Shown: positions 26,869-45,462, counted from the first letter of the stretch. The stretch is 64,000 bases of DNA from Ailurus styani (GCA_002007465.1 LNAC01000001.1:9547888-9611887); one strand, 5' to 3'. Notes: generated from the letters alone by a model not told the origin. Made by a program: numbers and translations.

Positions 26869-27769
26869 AGAAGGCTGGATGTAGAAGCTGAAAAGACCTG
26901 GTGCTTTGGGAGACTGCAGGCAGCTTCTAGGATGACTCTGTGGCCTTGGTATATTCATAGTCATCTTTCCTCGGTGATGCAGCTGGTGGGATGCCAGCAG
27001 CCATGGAAAAATGCCCACGATGTTCAAAGTGCTTGCTCTCGTTTCTTCTAAAGATTGCCCTCCATCCCCCACCCAGTTTTTAAGTCGTTCCTTCTGGTTT
27101 ACCTTGTTTGGGCTGCACATTCCCCGTCACGACTGCACACCATCAGCGTTTTAAACACACACAGACGTGCCTGTTGAATTTGGGACATTCGCTTATCAGC
27201 CAAATTCCTACCTCCTTCTGCCCCCAGATCGGTCGAGAAATATTGTCACGTGATAATTCATCCAACGGAATATCATTTCCTTGGTTACCCGTAGTGGGTG
27301 CTTAGGAGATACCGTCCTTGACCTTGCTGTCCCAAATTGGAGCATAATCCACTTCCTGGATGTGGCTGCTGTCGAAGGCAGCCGTTGACATTCTTTGTCA
27401 CAACTCACACTCAAATGTTTATGTCGAAGGGAAAAAAAAACCCTCTAGTTTCTTTGCTACCAAGATTGTCCTTCTGTTTTCTTTCACGCAACGTGAGTCA
27501 AAATGGTTACACGTGAAAGTCAGACACAGTGTTCCACCCTGGTTGGTTCCCACAGGGCTGGAAGGACGTGCCCGGTGTCCACTTGGGCGTGTCTCCCGAC
27601 GTTTTGCTCTCTAACGCAGGAAATTTAGCCAGCACCATCCCTTTCTCAAGGTGGGAGTCTGCAGCCGACAGGACCAGAACCCAGCTGGGACTTTGGGTGC
27701 TTATACTTTTGGAAAACCACCCCTCAATCCAAAGCAACACAAAGGCCAAGAGAACGGATCTCTGTGGGT

Positions 27770-27905
27770 TGATTTTTCCATGCGTCTGATTGCATGCACG
27801 TCTAGGTGGTGAAGCCGGTGTGGTGACGGGCCTGTGGAGGCGAGCTGCTCCGTGTCGCTCAGTGTCTCTCGGTTGTGGGCTTTGTGGACGGGCTGCGATC
27901 GGAAT
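27770..27905 (+). promoter_or_regulatory. FGFR2: TGCATG plus GU-rich region before IIIc (candidate ESRP/RBFOX switch element)
   Basis: A TGCATG word (27791-27796), the RBFOX binding word, is followed by repeated GGTGGTG, GTGTGGTG, TGTGG and TGTGGGC words. ESRP1 and ESRP2 act on GU-rich sequence in an element called ISE/ISS-3 upstream of IIIc, activating IIIb and repressing IIIc in epithelia. Placing that element here rests on motif content and position only. Confidence 0.45.
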
Positions 27906-28021
27906 CTTCTGCTGGCCAGCACCTGCCGGAGCCCCCCGGTGCGATGCCTCGTGGTTCCACGGCCCCCTCCACGATCATCCCTGTGTTGTCTAGCCTTTTC
28001 TCTTGCTTCCCTGTTTTCTAG

Positions 28022-30457
<2,436 letters not shown>

Positions 30458-31399
30458 TAAAGAGTTTGAAGAAATTTACTCCTCCCCGCACGCCCCAGCC
30501 AGCCCTCCGCTCTCTTCCTCGTCTACGATGATCATCTACTCCTGTGAGCTGCCGTGTGCGAGCGCTCCTCCCAGTGGCTCTGCAGTTAGTGGTCGGGGCT
30601 CGGAGAGTCAAGTCCTGGTGCATCGGTGGGGTCCACTGAGTCAAGTTCCAAGGGCAAGAAAGCAGGACGGGGTAAGACTCTGGGAGCTAATCGGCAGGAC
30701 TGGAAATAACATGGGGAGGCAATGGCCTTGTGTGTTTGAGGCTCAAGTGTAGCTGTCTTTTTGAATCATAGGCCACTTTTGTCCCCTGTGATCTAATGCT
30801 GTTTTTGAGGCAGGCTTATGCCACTAGTTGGAAAGGGAGGGACTGTAGTTCTCTTTGACTTATTTTTTTTTTTTAAATCAAGGTCAGAAACTTATGCCCT
30901 GGAGATGAAACTGAACTACTGCTTGATTTAAACCAGACTATGATGTCTTTCTTCACTGGGTTTTGGCTCGACCTCTCTGATTCTTAAAATAGACACGTAT
31001 GCACATATTATGTTATTGTTAATCGTTCGCAAGTGTGGCTGTGGATTTGGTGGTAGAAAGATTTTTATACTGAATGAGCAACAGATTGTCCTTAACCCCG
31101 TGTCTGGCCTTTGGTGGTTACTTCTTGCTTGTGTGTGCCTCCTGATGGGTGTCGTTTTGCAAGATAGAGCCTCTGCACCTCTGCCTTCACCCCAAAGCTG
31201 CAGAGCTGAGTGGGACAGGATATGCTTTGACTCTTTCCTCTGTGTTCGTGAAGACAGGAGGGGAAGGCAGATGTGAATGGCAAGCGTTTACAAGTAAAGT
31301 ATTGGGAACTTTGCTCCGATCAAGGAATTTCTTTGGAGGCAACAAGTAAAACAGCTAACTCCGTGACTCTGTTGCAGTGTGTCCTTTTAGTAGAATTTC

Positions 31400-31540
31400 C
31401 AGGGCGTTTGTTAAAATCGCAGATTCCCTAGTCTTAGCTCCAGAGATTCTCGTCCAGTAGTTCTTCAACGGGGCCAGGAATCTGTATTTTAAGTGGGTCC
31501 TTAGGTGATTCTGAAATGTAGTCCGAGAAACTCTGGGTTA
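31400..31540 (+). mobile_element. MER5A-like DNA transposon remnant
   Basis: The words gtttgttaaaatcgcagattcc, tctgtattttaa and aggtgattctgaaatg followed by gagaaactctgg occur in the order of the MER5A consensus as remembered. Confidence 0.6.
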
Positions 31541-34500
31541 ATCCCAGCCCTGCCCCTCCTGGGACTTCAGGTGGCGATGACATTTTCTGGGGCAGGCATT
31601 AGCACGGATTAGGAACCAGTTGGCCAGCCACAGTTTTGGCATGGCCCTGGCTGTTCTCAGCCCAGCTCCAAGCTCCGGGCTGAATGGGTCCTTGTTGGCT
31701 TCTCTGAAGCCATGTATCAAGCAGCTCTTTATTCTTCTTAGAGGCTGGGCATAGCATTTGGAGCGTGTGTCAAGTGCAGGTGATTGCCCAAACTGTGTTA
31801 AGAGCAAGGGAAATAAAAGTGCCCATTCGGTGACTCCTGCCACTGAGAACGCTATTGTTATGAAAATGACACCACTGTCATTCTTGGGGCCTTCTAGAGA
31901 AGCAATGATGGGGCCACTTGCCTGACTCTGGGAGAGTCCAGTCTGAAGGTGACTCTTAACATGGCCAGATGGTGCCTTCAATGACCTTCACATGCTTTGG
32001 CCACCCCTCTCCCTCCCTCCTCCTTTCCAGTTACCTCTGGGCCATTCTTCCAGCCACTGTCCTGAGAACCTGACCTCAGGGAGTTGGAAAAGGGAGTGGT
32101 GTTCCCATCTCTATTATTAATTTTTTTGCTAACAGGGGGAAATGCTACCTTCTGGAGGAGACCTACAATTTGGTGTAGCTAGCCCATTGGCTCATAATGA
32201 TGTCATCATCTTTTTCTGCCACTGTTACAATGCTCTTCTTTTTACTTAAATATAAAAGACACAGCTGCCCTGAAAATCTCCTTGACTCAACCCTAGTCAT
32301 CGTGTTTGCGTTTCTCTTTGGCCGACTGGCCTTTCTTCTTTGTCTCCACCTTGGTTGGTCATTCTTGCTATACTCTCCCCTGTGTAGCCAAAGGGAACAT
32401 TAGGTTTTCTCCTTTTTTTCTCCCTCCTCTCTTCCTTTCTTTATCATAACTTCCCGAGTGCTTGGTCTAACCGAGGTTCCATGCAAGATAAGACTGTCTT
32501 ATCTGTCACCTTCACCAGTGATTCCACGGCTATTTCGCAGTCATCGTTTGGAATGTAGTTGTCTTCGGTTTTAGTAGGGTCAGGTAGAATAAGAGAAGCA
32601 GAGGAGGGGGGCCAAATAGCCATGCCCTGGGGAAAAAAAGAAAACAAGTAGGTCTCTGGGAGATTAATTTATTTGGGGGCATGTTGACACACCTCACCTC
32701 CTCTTAAATGTTAAAATGAATGTGTGATTCTTTACAAAGAGCACTCTGACAATGAGCACGGCCCCTTTGGTTGGGGAAGAAGATGCCTATCAGGTATCTG
32801 GATAAAAGAGGGTTATTGGACTGTAGCTGGAATGAAAACCCCATAGAAGCCGGCAGATATGTTGATGACAGAGAAAATACCACAGGGATGCCAGGCATGC
32901 CTTTACCTGGCGACAGGTGAGCCTGTAATCAGATGTCTTGAGGATGGGTTCTTTCTGGTTATTTGCAAGGCCACTTTCCAGGCCGCATTTGCCCCCCCTC
33001 CTCTGCCACCCAGGTGACACTGAGCGTCTTCCTGGTGGAGTCCGAGTGTTACCTTCTTGGCCCTGACCCTCGCCCCTCCCCCAACACACACATACACACA
33101 CCGTCTCCCTCAACTCAGGCCGTCATTGTTCTCTGCTCAGAACAAGAGGAGTTGTGTTTTTTTGCTTTTCCATCGTTCTCTCCTTCTTTCTTCTTCTTTT
33201 TTAATCCTTCTGTGAGTTTTTTCTTCTTGACATTTACTAGTTTGTCCTGGACTTAACTGTTAAAAGACCGACATTTCAGTTTGTTATTTTTTTGAGTCAA
33301 AAATACTTTTTCCTCGGGTAGCCCGGAAGAAATTCCTTGTGTTCCTGTCCCAGTAAGCAGGAGTTTTTGAGGCTCTTTATGCATTTTGATGCTCGAGGAA
33401 AGAGGGGTCCTTTTTGGTCGGGCAGAGACAGGTGGCACAGAGGGTCTCCCCGTGTCCCTGGACTGGGGGGTTCATCTGGTTTCTGTGCTGGGGCTCGGAC
33501 ACCGTGCTAGCCCCCGGCTCGCCCGCTTCTGCTCCTTTGGAATCAGCGTGATCAGCGGGGGCCAGCCCAGACAGAGAGCGCTCGTCGGCTCTGCTGCAGG
33601 GTCTGGGGCTGCCCGTGGACGGCCACAGTCACCGGGAGGCAGCGTGCAAGAGAGGGCTTCACTTTCCCTGGGCCGCACACACCGCTTGGGCGTCGGTGGG
33701 GCCGGGGCTGCTAGGAAATCGAGGAGGTTTGTTCAGGAGGCATGAGCTTTTTTGCTGCGTTTGGTGGATCTGTTTTTCAATACCTCGACTTCCTTCTCTG
33801 GAGCCTGAAGTCTCCAGACCGCAGGATGGAGATTTCCCTTTTGCCATAAACAGGTAAATGCATCTCCCCGGTAGGGACACACGTGCGTGCAGCACGCGCT
33901 CCCACCACCGCTGGCCTCTGAGACGGGCCTACAGGGTAGTTTTTATGAGACTTCGGTTTCGCCCTCTTGCTTGCAGATACGGGTAGATCAAGGCCGTCTT
34001 TTGTTTAACAGTATCTTTGAGGTGAGTGGCATGTTCCCAGAGACCTCCCGAATGGGACGGAAGATGTGGGGGGACCGGCTGGGCACAAGGGGATTCAGGA
34101 ACCAGTTCTTGGGGCTGCGCATTAGTGGTTATTAAACACACTGAACCCCGTGAAGGAGGGTTCCAGTCCTGGAAGCTCGTTCGCTGTCTGGCAGCCAGAT
34201 ACCACGATCTTGGCCTGTTCTCCATGTTGTGGTCAGTCCTGGGGACTAGTGAGACCTCTCTGATCCCAGAACACTCTTGGGTAATGAGGGTGGCCGTGGA
34301 TGGCTTCCTGGACTCTGCCCTTCCAGGTGGGCACCCCCACTGGGCTGTTCTCTCCCCTCAGCCTTCCGGAGACAGGGCAGTGTGAGATCGGATTTGGATT
34401 TTGGCTCCTGGGATCTTCTAGGAAGAATCAGCCTGTCCAGGATTGGTGAGCCATCGCTCTGCTGTTTGACTCATGGAGTCCAGGGAACAGCGTGGCGGAG

Positions 34501-35524
34501 GCAGAGACCTGGCGAAGGAGACGAGTGACAAACCACCACGTCTGATGACTTAAATTTTGTTATGGGGGGAAACAGAATCCAACCCTCGAAGCCCCTTGAA
34601 CGTTTATCCCAGCCACCTGGTTGGAGGTGGTGAAAGCATTTTGTTTGGACCTCGGGGACTGGTGGGCTGGGCTTAGAGCAAAAAGTATGTTACCTTGGAG
34701 CTTTCTGTTCTAGGTTGGGACCGTGGACCCACAGCTTCAGAGTTAGGAATTAGTGTGCACTTTCGTCACCCCTTCCCTCTTTGCTTCTGCCTGCCCCGTT
34801 CTCTGTGAGGTCCCCTGCCTTGGTTCGAATCTAGTCTAATCTAGTGTGCAGAGATAACACAATTTCTTGGTGGCCCTTTAAAAAGAAAAGAAAAAATCCC
34901 TTCCTTTCTTAATCTCCCCTGTAGACTGTAGAAATATACAAAAGGCACATTTCGTTAAAAGCTTGATTTATGGCACGTGTTAAAGAGATTCCGGAAAGTG
35001 GGGAGTTGAGTAGAGACTGAAAACGCATGCTAGAAATGTGCCTGGGGGGATTGAGGAGCGTGAAGGCGGTTTATTTTAGGGTGTTCCCATTTTATTGTTT
35101 GTCAGTCACTTAATGATCACCACGCGTGGAATATTTTCAAATTCGATAGGCAATCCGATAAGGGAAGACCATGATTTTGTGCAAAAAAAAAAAAATAGCA
35201 GTTTATAATTTAATAGTGCTGCATTAATCAGGAGATTCACAGGTGGGCAGTGGGAATAACTTGAGGGGCATGTTCGCAAGGAGGGAAGCCCGAGCAAGAC
35301 GCGATGTTTCGGCGAGGAATTGACAAGCCCACGGGGGGCTGCGCCAAGCCCCGGAAACATGTTCGCTCGCAGCAGAAACGGAGTGAAGAGAAAGCCAGCC
35401 ACAGCTTACAGTCCCAGAGGGGATTTTAAAAGCTCAATAAAAATGCATGGAGGTAAAATTAAGATAACACCTCCATGGACAGAGTGACCAAATTCTAGTT
35501 TCTCATACTTCTGGCATTTTCTTT

Positions 35525-35539
35525 CCCCCCCCCCCCCCC
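35525..35539. repeat. Poly-C run
   Basis: Fifteen C in a row, preceded by T-rich sequence. Confidence 0.98.
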
Positions 35540-35703
35540 ACTTTTGTGCTTTTTACAAAAGTATTTTCCAAATTTATGCCTTGAATCTAAATCTCCACAC
35601 TTAATCGGGACAGAACTTTCATAAGTAATCCTTTTTGTAAACACGACGTTCAGGTTTTTAAATAGTAATGATAACAACCAAGTTTGCCAAGGGTTTCCGT
35701 TTT

Positions 35704-35902
35704 TTTTTTTTTTTTTAAAGATTTTATTTATTCATTTGACACAGAGAGAGAGAGATTACAAGTAGGCAGAGAGGCAGGCAGAGAGAGAGAAGCAGGCTCC
35801 CCGCTGAGCAGAGAGCCCGATGTGGGCCTCGATCCCAGGACCCTGGGATCATGACCTGAGCCGAAGGCAGCGGCTTTAACCCACTGAGCCACCCAGGCGC
35901 CC
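35704..35902 (-). mobile_element. CAN-SINE, young with perfect target-site duplication
   Basis: Antisense element. The 15-base flanks aagggtttccgtttt at 35689-35703 and 35903-35917 are identical, and the body is nearly identical to the element at the left edge. A recent insertion. Confidence 0.96.
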
Positions 35903-36439
35903 AAGGGTTTCCGTTTTAAAAGCTTTCACACGAAAACCTTGTTGAGATTGTTTGGAGGAAGATGCGTGCGTATGTGAACTTTCGCCGTGGGTTTGTGGGC
36001 AAAGATTGCTCTTGGGTCATAGGTCAGCCGCAGAGCAGTGAACATCTGACTGAATGTTCGGTTTTTCTGTTCTCAAGTGGCCTCTGAGCCGTATTTGTCG
36101 TGAGGACGTTCTTATGTCCCAGCTTTCCTCCCACCCTGGGACCGGGCCCTGACTCCCCGAGCCTTTATTTCTTGGGTTTGCTCTTTTGACCTGCTGGAGC
36201 CGCAGCCCATCCTGGCTGTGAGCAGAGGGTCTGAGCTTCCAAACCAGGAAGGTGGTCAGCCCTTAATGCCGGTGGGGTTTCGTCCTCCACGGAGCGCCCA
36301 GGAAGCCAGCATCTCCCACTGAAAACAGCCACAGGCTCCAGGTCTTCTGGGTTCCCCAGAGGAAGGTGCCGGGCATACGCTTCCTTGGATCTGGGCAGCT
36401 CAGGATTCTGAAAAGGCACTAGGAAAAACAGTTGTGGTC

Positions 36440-36680
36440 TTCGTAGCAAATATTAACTGAGCTCTTAGCAAGTGCCAGGCTCAGCACTAAATGCCTTATG
36501 GGTGTGACCTCATTTCACCCTCCTGGTGACCTGGTGGGGTGGGAACTTCCCTGGTTTCCTGGTAGGAGAGTCTAGTTTGGCATGGGTCAATGACTTCCCC
36601 AAGCTCTCACAGGTGGCCAGCGTGGGAACTGGCACGTGGCCCCACCTGACCGGGCCCCCAAGTCGTGAACAGTTAGCAGC
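36440..36680 (-). mobile_element. MIR element
   Basis: The order gagctcttagcaagtgccaggctcag, then cctcatttcaccctcctggtgacctgg, then aatgacttccccaagctctcacaggtggccagcg is antisense MIR over most of its length. Confidence 0.8.
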
Positions 36681-36803
36681 GGAAGGGGACCAGCCAGGGT
36701 GGGCTGCTCGGCCAGGGCTGGTCAGTGGGGTGCCCACTTGGGAGGGTGCAGAGACGTCGGGAAACCCAGCGCAGTAGCACAGGGGAAGGAGAAGGGCAGT
36801 GTC

Positions 36804-36902
36804 CCGTCGTTTCTACCTCAGGTTGGAAGCCAGGTTCCGTCGTTTCTACCTCAGGTTGGAAGCCAGGTTCCGTCGTTTCTACCTCAGGTTGGAAGCCAGG
36901 TC
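36804..36902. repeat. 33-bp minisatellite, three copies
   Basis: The unit starts ccgtcgtttctacctcagg and ends gaagccaggt; three copies start at 36804, 36837 and 36870 and are nearly identical. Because 33 is divisible by three, several reading frames stay open and give an 11-residue repeat, but nothing suggests translation. Confidence 0.97.
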
Positions 36903-37374
36903 ACTGTTTCAGACACGGTTTTCTTGGTAAGAAGATTCCTTTACGAAAACATAAGAGAAATACGTAGGCAAGGTAATAAAATTCAAATGACTTAGAAAGT
37001 TCTGAGGCAAGACGAATTCTGCCCCATCCATCAGCTGTTTGAGTCTTGTCTCTCTGAAGGTGGCCACTATCATGTCTCTTCTATATCCTTCCTGAACGTT
37101 TAGAAACAATGCTGTGTTCTCACGCCCACAAGGGAAGAGCTTTTTGAGGGCCTGCATCTTCACTCAGAAGCACACCCCCCTTCTTTCCCCGTTGGGTTTC
37201 CGTTCCTCTCCACTGATGCCAGCACACCAGGCACCAGTGGTGGAATTCTGGAAATCCTCCAGGGCCGGTGGCCACAGTCTTCCTGGCTGGCCTTGCAGAG
37301 AGAGTCATGGCGGCAGAATCTGCTGGACCACGGCCTTTCAGGCCTGTATCATCTCGTTGCGAGGCTGACTTTTA

Positions 37375-37585
37375 TTTTATTTTACTTATTTATTTTTAAA
37401 GATTTTATGTATTACTTGACAGAGAGAGAGAGATCATAAGTAGGCAGAGAGGCAGGCAGAGGGAGAGGGGGAAGCAGGCTCCCTGCTGAGCAGAGAGCCC
37501 GATGTGGGGCTCGATCCCAGGACCCTGAGATCATGACCTGAGCCGAAGGCAGAGGCTTAACCCACTGAGCCACCCAGGCTCCCCA
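37375..37585 (-). mobile_element. CAN-SINE
   Basis: Antisense young-type element with the target-site duplication aggctgactttta at 37362-37374 and 37586-37598. Confidence 0.95.
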
Positions 37586-38135
37586 AGGCTGACTTTTAAT
37601 AGTGTGATTGGTACTTGTTGCTTGTGATCTTCAAGTACAGTACAATCACCAAGTGAATGGTGGTTTTTCCTCCTCGTGGGGAAGAACTTTCCAGGATACC
37701 TTTTTGTCTCTGAAAACACCAGCCTCCTTTTGTATCCATAGCCCATGGCCTTGAGTCAGTGTAGTGCAGTGTTGGGCCCCACACACTGGAGGGGTGTTCC
37801 AAGTTGTCTGCTTGGTCGGGGTAGTGTCCCTGCCTAGTCCCTGGCATTAGTGGGGAGCGGGGGCGGGTTCCATGGGAGTCCACACAGTTACCTATTGTGT
37901 TTTCCTCCTTGTTTCTGCCATTTGGGTATGTGGACACTTGGGTGTGAGACCTCAGCCTCTGTTCATGAGGTTCTCTCAGCTCTAAAATTAATGATGTTTC
38001 AGTTCCTTTTTTAAAGAAAAAATTATTTACCGTGTTCCCAAGAACACTGCTCATACAATCTGCATAGTAAAATTTAGGAGTGAGTCTCCCTGTCAAAAGA
38101 TTGCTCAGAAGGCTCAGAAATGTCTTGTACATTTT

Positions 38136-38325
38136 GTTTTTATTTTATAAAGATGTGTTTAGAGAGAGAGCTAGTGGCGAGGCAGAAGGAGAGGGAGAAT
38201 CGTCCAGCAGGCTGCGCTGAGTGGGGAACCCAACGTGGGGCTCAGTCTCACGGCCCTGAGATCGTGACCTGAGCTGAAATCAGGAGTCAGATACTCAACT
38301 GACTGAGCCACCCAGGTGCCTGTTC
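38136..38325 (-). mobile_element. CAN-SINE (older subfamily)
   Basis: Antisense element with a diverged body. The target-site duplication tcttgtacatttt occurs at 38123-38135 and 38326-38338. Confidence 0.93.
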
Positions 38326-39257
38326 TCTTGTACATTTTAAAAGATAATAGGAATCCTGGATTAAAAATCACATGCAACTTGATTTTAATACTGAAACCAA
38401 GTTCGTGTTCCTAAAATGATTTCCCCCTCCCAGTCCATTCTTGGGCATCTCTTGGGGTTCTATCTGCACTAAGGGCAATTTGGGCTTACAAAGGAGAGAA
38501 TAAAGGCTTTCCAAATAGGACATTCCCAGGGAGGTACAGGTCTTCTGGTTCCCGGTGGGAAGGGTTCAGGTTCTGCTCTGTGAATGGTCATCCCAACTAA
38601 GTTTGTTCATCTGCATCCCGTCTCTGGCACCTTAATTTGAAAGGGGTTCATCTGCACAGCTGGGGAGTGCGGTCGACCTGGGCGCTCGTGCAGGGGACAG
38701 AACCTGGGTGGGAGAGCGGGCCGCTTTGTTGGACCACATTAAACCTCACGTTCCAACCTCCTTGATCCCTAAGTTTCATTCACGGTTTAGAATACGGCGG
38801 TGGTCAAGCAGCAGTGTAGTAACTATCAAAACTGCCTTTAGGTGGGCTCTGCATACGTTTTCCTTTACAGAAACCAGCACAGGGAAGACGCTATGTTTAA
38901 GAAGTAACCATTTTATCAGACGCAGCCCGAAATGGGTGAGAGTGAATGAGAAATCTCGGGAAAACCTTCGCATGGGTACAGAATTGATTTGTAATCTGAG
39001 CTGGTCTGCAGGGAGATGGATCACGCGGGGCTCTGGGACAGGTCTAGGCAAAAAGGCAATCGTGAAGTCCATGGGTGGTTGCCCTGTGCTCAGGTGCTCG
39101 TTGGGAGGAATTAGGTCAGAAAGCTGACTTACATGTTGCTCAGGTACCATCTAAAAATGCTTGCAAACCTGGTCTTAGGAACCTTGGATGTGGATAAAAT
39201 CTGGAACTTCAAAGACGAGAGGACAGAGGAGCTGGAATCCAGTGGTTTGGGTCCTAG

Positions 39258-42543
<3,286 letters not shown>

Positions 42544-42544
42544 G

Positions 42545-42805
42545 NNNNNNNNNNNNNNNNNNNNNNNNNNNNNNNNNNNNNNNNNNNNNNNNNNNNNNNN
42601 NNNNNNNNNNNNNNNNNNNNNNNNNNNNNNNNNNNNNNNNNNNNNNNNNNNNNNNNNNNNNNNNNNNNNNNNNNNNNNNNNNNNNNNNNNNNNNNNNNNN
42701 NNNNNNNNNNNNNNNNNNNNNNNNNNNNNNNNNNNNNNNNNNNNNNNNNNNNNNNNNNNNNNNNNNNNNNNNNNNNNNNNNNNNNNNNNNNNNNNNNNNN
42801 NNNNN
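42545..42805. other. Assembly gap (261 N)
   Basis: An unbroken run of 261 N. The left flank is a G-rich GGGAGGGGGCCGGG-type sequence, and the right flank is CGGGTGGGGGTGGGG followed by more G. The gap is probably a G-rich tract that failed in sequencing. Its true length is unknown. Confidence 0.99.
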
Positions 42806-43319
42806 CGGGTGGGGGTGGGGGAGGGGGGGCAAGCCTTATCAAGAATGTTCCTTTTGTGGCATGTGAACTCTATCATGGCAGGGGGTCAGAGAGCACATAG
42901 TTGACCTAGGGGTTGAGAAGTTTTCAGTATAAATCAGCATCCCGGACAGACGATTTATCTTGAGCTGCGTGCACTTCCAAGAAAGAAAAGCCGGTTTTGT
43001 TAGCAAGGGGTAGGTAGCCTCCCATCCCAGATTGTTCTTGGTCAGCTCCTTGTTGATGACCGTGATTTCTTTATTCCCACTGTATTCGTGTGCGCTTAGA
43101 AATACCCATGCATGTGTAACTGGTTCATTTAGATGAGGCTGGGTTAGCTGAATTTGGGACACAAACCTTAACTCACAAAGGAAGGTTGGCCTCTGGGAGG
43201 AAGGGAGGAGGCGTCGGGAGAGGACACTTCTCTTTTGTAAGAGGAACAAAGCAGAATCGACACTGGTCTGGGAGAATCCCTTAGAAAGCTAAAAGGGAAG
43301 GAGCAGGATTGGTGGCCGG

Positions 43320-43980
43320 GCAGAACCTTCTGGAACATGTGGATGGTTACCCCGGGGTGTGAATGTCACGTGGCGTTCGTGGAATGACCGCCCAGCCCTG
43401 CTTCGTGCTCCTGTCCAGGGAGCTCACAGCGCTTCCACCTCCGCAGTGTCGTTTTGGGAGAGGAGGTCCGGGAATGGTTCCGGTATAAACCATCTTGTAG
43501 GGGCGGAGGAAGGACGGAGTTTTTCCCGAGTGTCCGGGCAGAGATGCCTGGTCTGGGATGTGGGTACCTGACCCGTCGTGGGTGCTCCCGCGGCTGGGCT
43601 TTTTCTTTCTTTCGTGGGCTGTCGTGCGAGGGTCGGCCTGTCCCTCCCCAGGTGGCAGGCGGTGGAAACAGTCATGCATTTTTTCAAGCGGTGGATCTGA
43701 ACGGCTCCTCAGGAAGCTTGGGTGTCGGTAGCTCCTCACCTTGGGATTTGAGGCAAACGAGGCCTGTGCTCAGCCGTCCCACACGTCTGGGCTCAGCTGC
43801 ACCGACAGAGTGGCCCTCTGGCTTTTGTCGTGCGTGCCCGGGGTCTGCCTCTGTGCCCGCGCCCCAGCGTGGCAGGTGTAGGGGGCCGCGTGCCCAGTGA
43901 CGACCAGCTTCGGCAGCCCCTGGCCACGGACCGGGGCCAACGTGGGGAAGGCCCAGGCTTCCGGCCTCTCTTGGCTGAAC
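43320..43980. promoter_or_regulatory. CpG-rich intronic block (CpG-island-like)
   Basis: A hand count gives about 45 CpG dinucleotides in about 660 bases at roughly 60% GC. The observed/expected ratio is then around 0.75, which meets the usual CpG-island thresholds; these are estimates. No exon or known repeat is recognised in it. It may be an intragenic CpG island, a regulatory element, or a GC-rich part of an unrecognised repeat. Confidence 0.5.
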
Positions 43981-44450
43981 TTTTGTTTGGTTTTTGGAGC
44001 TCAGAATCGGAGGTCTGGGCGTTTGTTTCTCTGGATCTGCTCAGGCTGGAGAAGGGCGTCAGCCCCAGAGTCCTGTGGGGACCCTGGCGATTTTTATAGC
44101 CAGTGGGCGGCTCGCCTCGGAAGGACGGCCCTCCCCGTGCTCCAGCCAATTGCGTTGCTCTTTCGTTGGTGAAGTTAGCAAGCTTTTTGTCCCGTGGCTC
44201 CTATGCATTTCCTTATCTCATTTTTTTTTTTCTCGGTAAATGCAGTTTTCCATATCCAATGAACTCAAAGGGAGGCACATGGGGAAGAGTCTTGCCACTC
44301 TCCAGAAATGACGAGCCCATGAATGTGGGACCTAAGCTGTTTTTCTTGAAATTGGAGAACAGAGGTTTATAAAACTTTTTTTTTTTTTTAGGTCGGGACT
44401 CAGAGACCCCCTTTGGAAGGCATGAACCTTTGCCCACTCAAAATGCACAT

Positions 44451-44479
44451 GTACACACACACCCACGCGCACACACACT
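44451..44479. repeat. CA-rich simple repeat
   Basis: An interrupted (CA)n stretch with cccacgcg in the middle. Confidence 0.9.
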
Positions 44480-44744
44480 TTTGTAAATACTTACAAGGTG
44501 CCCCTGCACCTGTCTGTGACTGCTGTAAGGGCTCGGATTAGTGGTCTGTGGTCTGGAGAAAGCCTGTGGTGATTGGAGACGCCCCATTCCCCCTTTTCTC
44601 CTCTTCCTTTCTGTTGGACTCCCAGTTGTTTTCAGGCGCCTTGAAGTTCATACGGTTTTTTGGAGGCACCGTAGATCTGCCAGAGGATGGACTCGCTTCA
44701 TGATAAACACCCCCAGACTCAGGAGAGTTGCGAGAAAAGAAGTG

Positions 44745-45119
<375 letters not shown>

Positions 45120-45462
45120 TAGGAGGAAAAAATGCTTTCATCCAAATAATTTACGCTTCAATGTTAACATCATTTTAGAAACGGTTGGATTTTTGGATCT
45201 TGCTCCTAGGGCCCCTCAAGTGCATGTTTAAAGTTCTCTTTAAAATCCCCTTAGGAAGATGTTCCTGGCCACGAACACAAAGGGGACTTTGTGACCGTAT
45301 GGGGGGGACCGGGGAAAGGTAGGCGTTGAGTGGCTTTGGATGGGAGGGCCTTCTAGAGGCCTGCTGTTTTTAGGGCACAACCTGGAGGGTGTTTAGAAAA
45401 GACAGTCTCCTTATGTTTTTGTTTTGTACTGCTAGAGGGACTTCTCAAAATAAGACCCTATG

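Larger units (their letters stand above)
26828..28021 (+). other. FGFR2: Intron between IIIb and IIIc (1,194 bp)
   Basis: This intron separates the two mutually exclusive exons and in other mammals carries the switch elements. Visible here are the U-rich start, a TGCATG word at 27791-27796 and a GT/GG-rich stretch at about 27797-27905. There is no SINE or other repeat. The open frames in it (up to 146 codons on the minus strand at 27701-28141) overlap exon IIIc antisense and are not considered genes. Confidence 0.9.

Noticed and set aside
26620..27120. 166-codon minus-strand frame over exon IIIb
   Set aside because: An antisense shadow of exon IIIb and its flanks.
36804..36902. CRISPR-like direct repeats
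   Set aside because: The copies are head-to-tail without spacers, in a mammalian intron: a minisatellite.
37596..38132. 178-codon minus-strand open frame
   Set aside because: No domain or codon pattern that suggests coding; intronic and adjacent to two SINEs.
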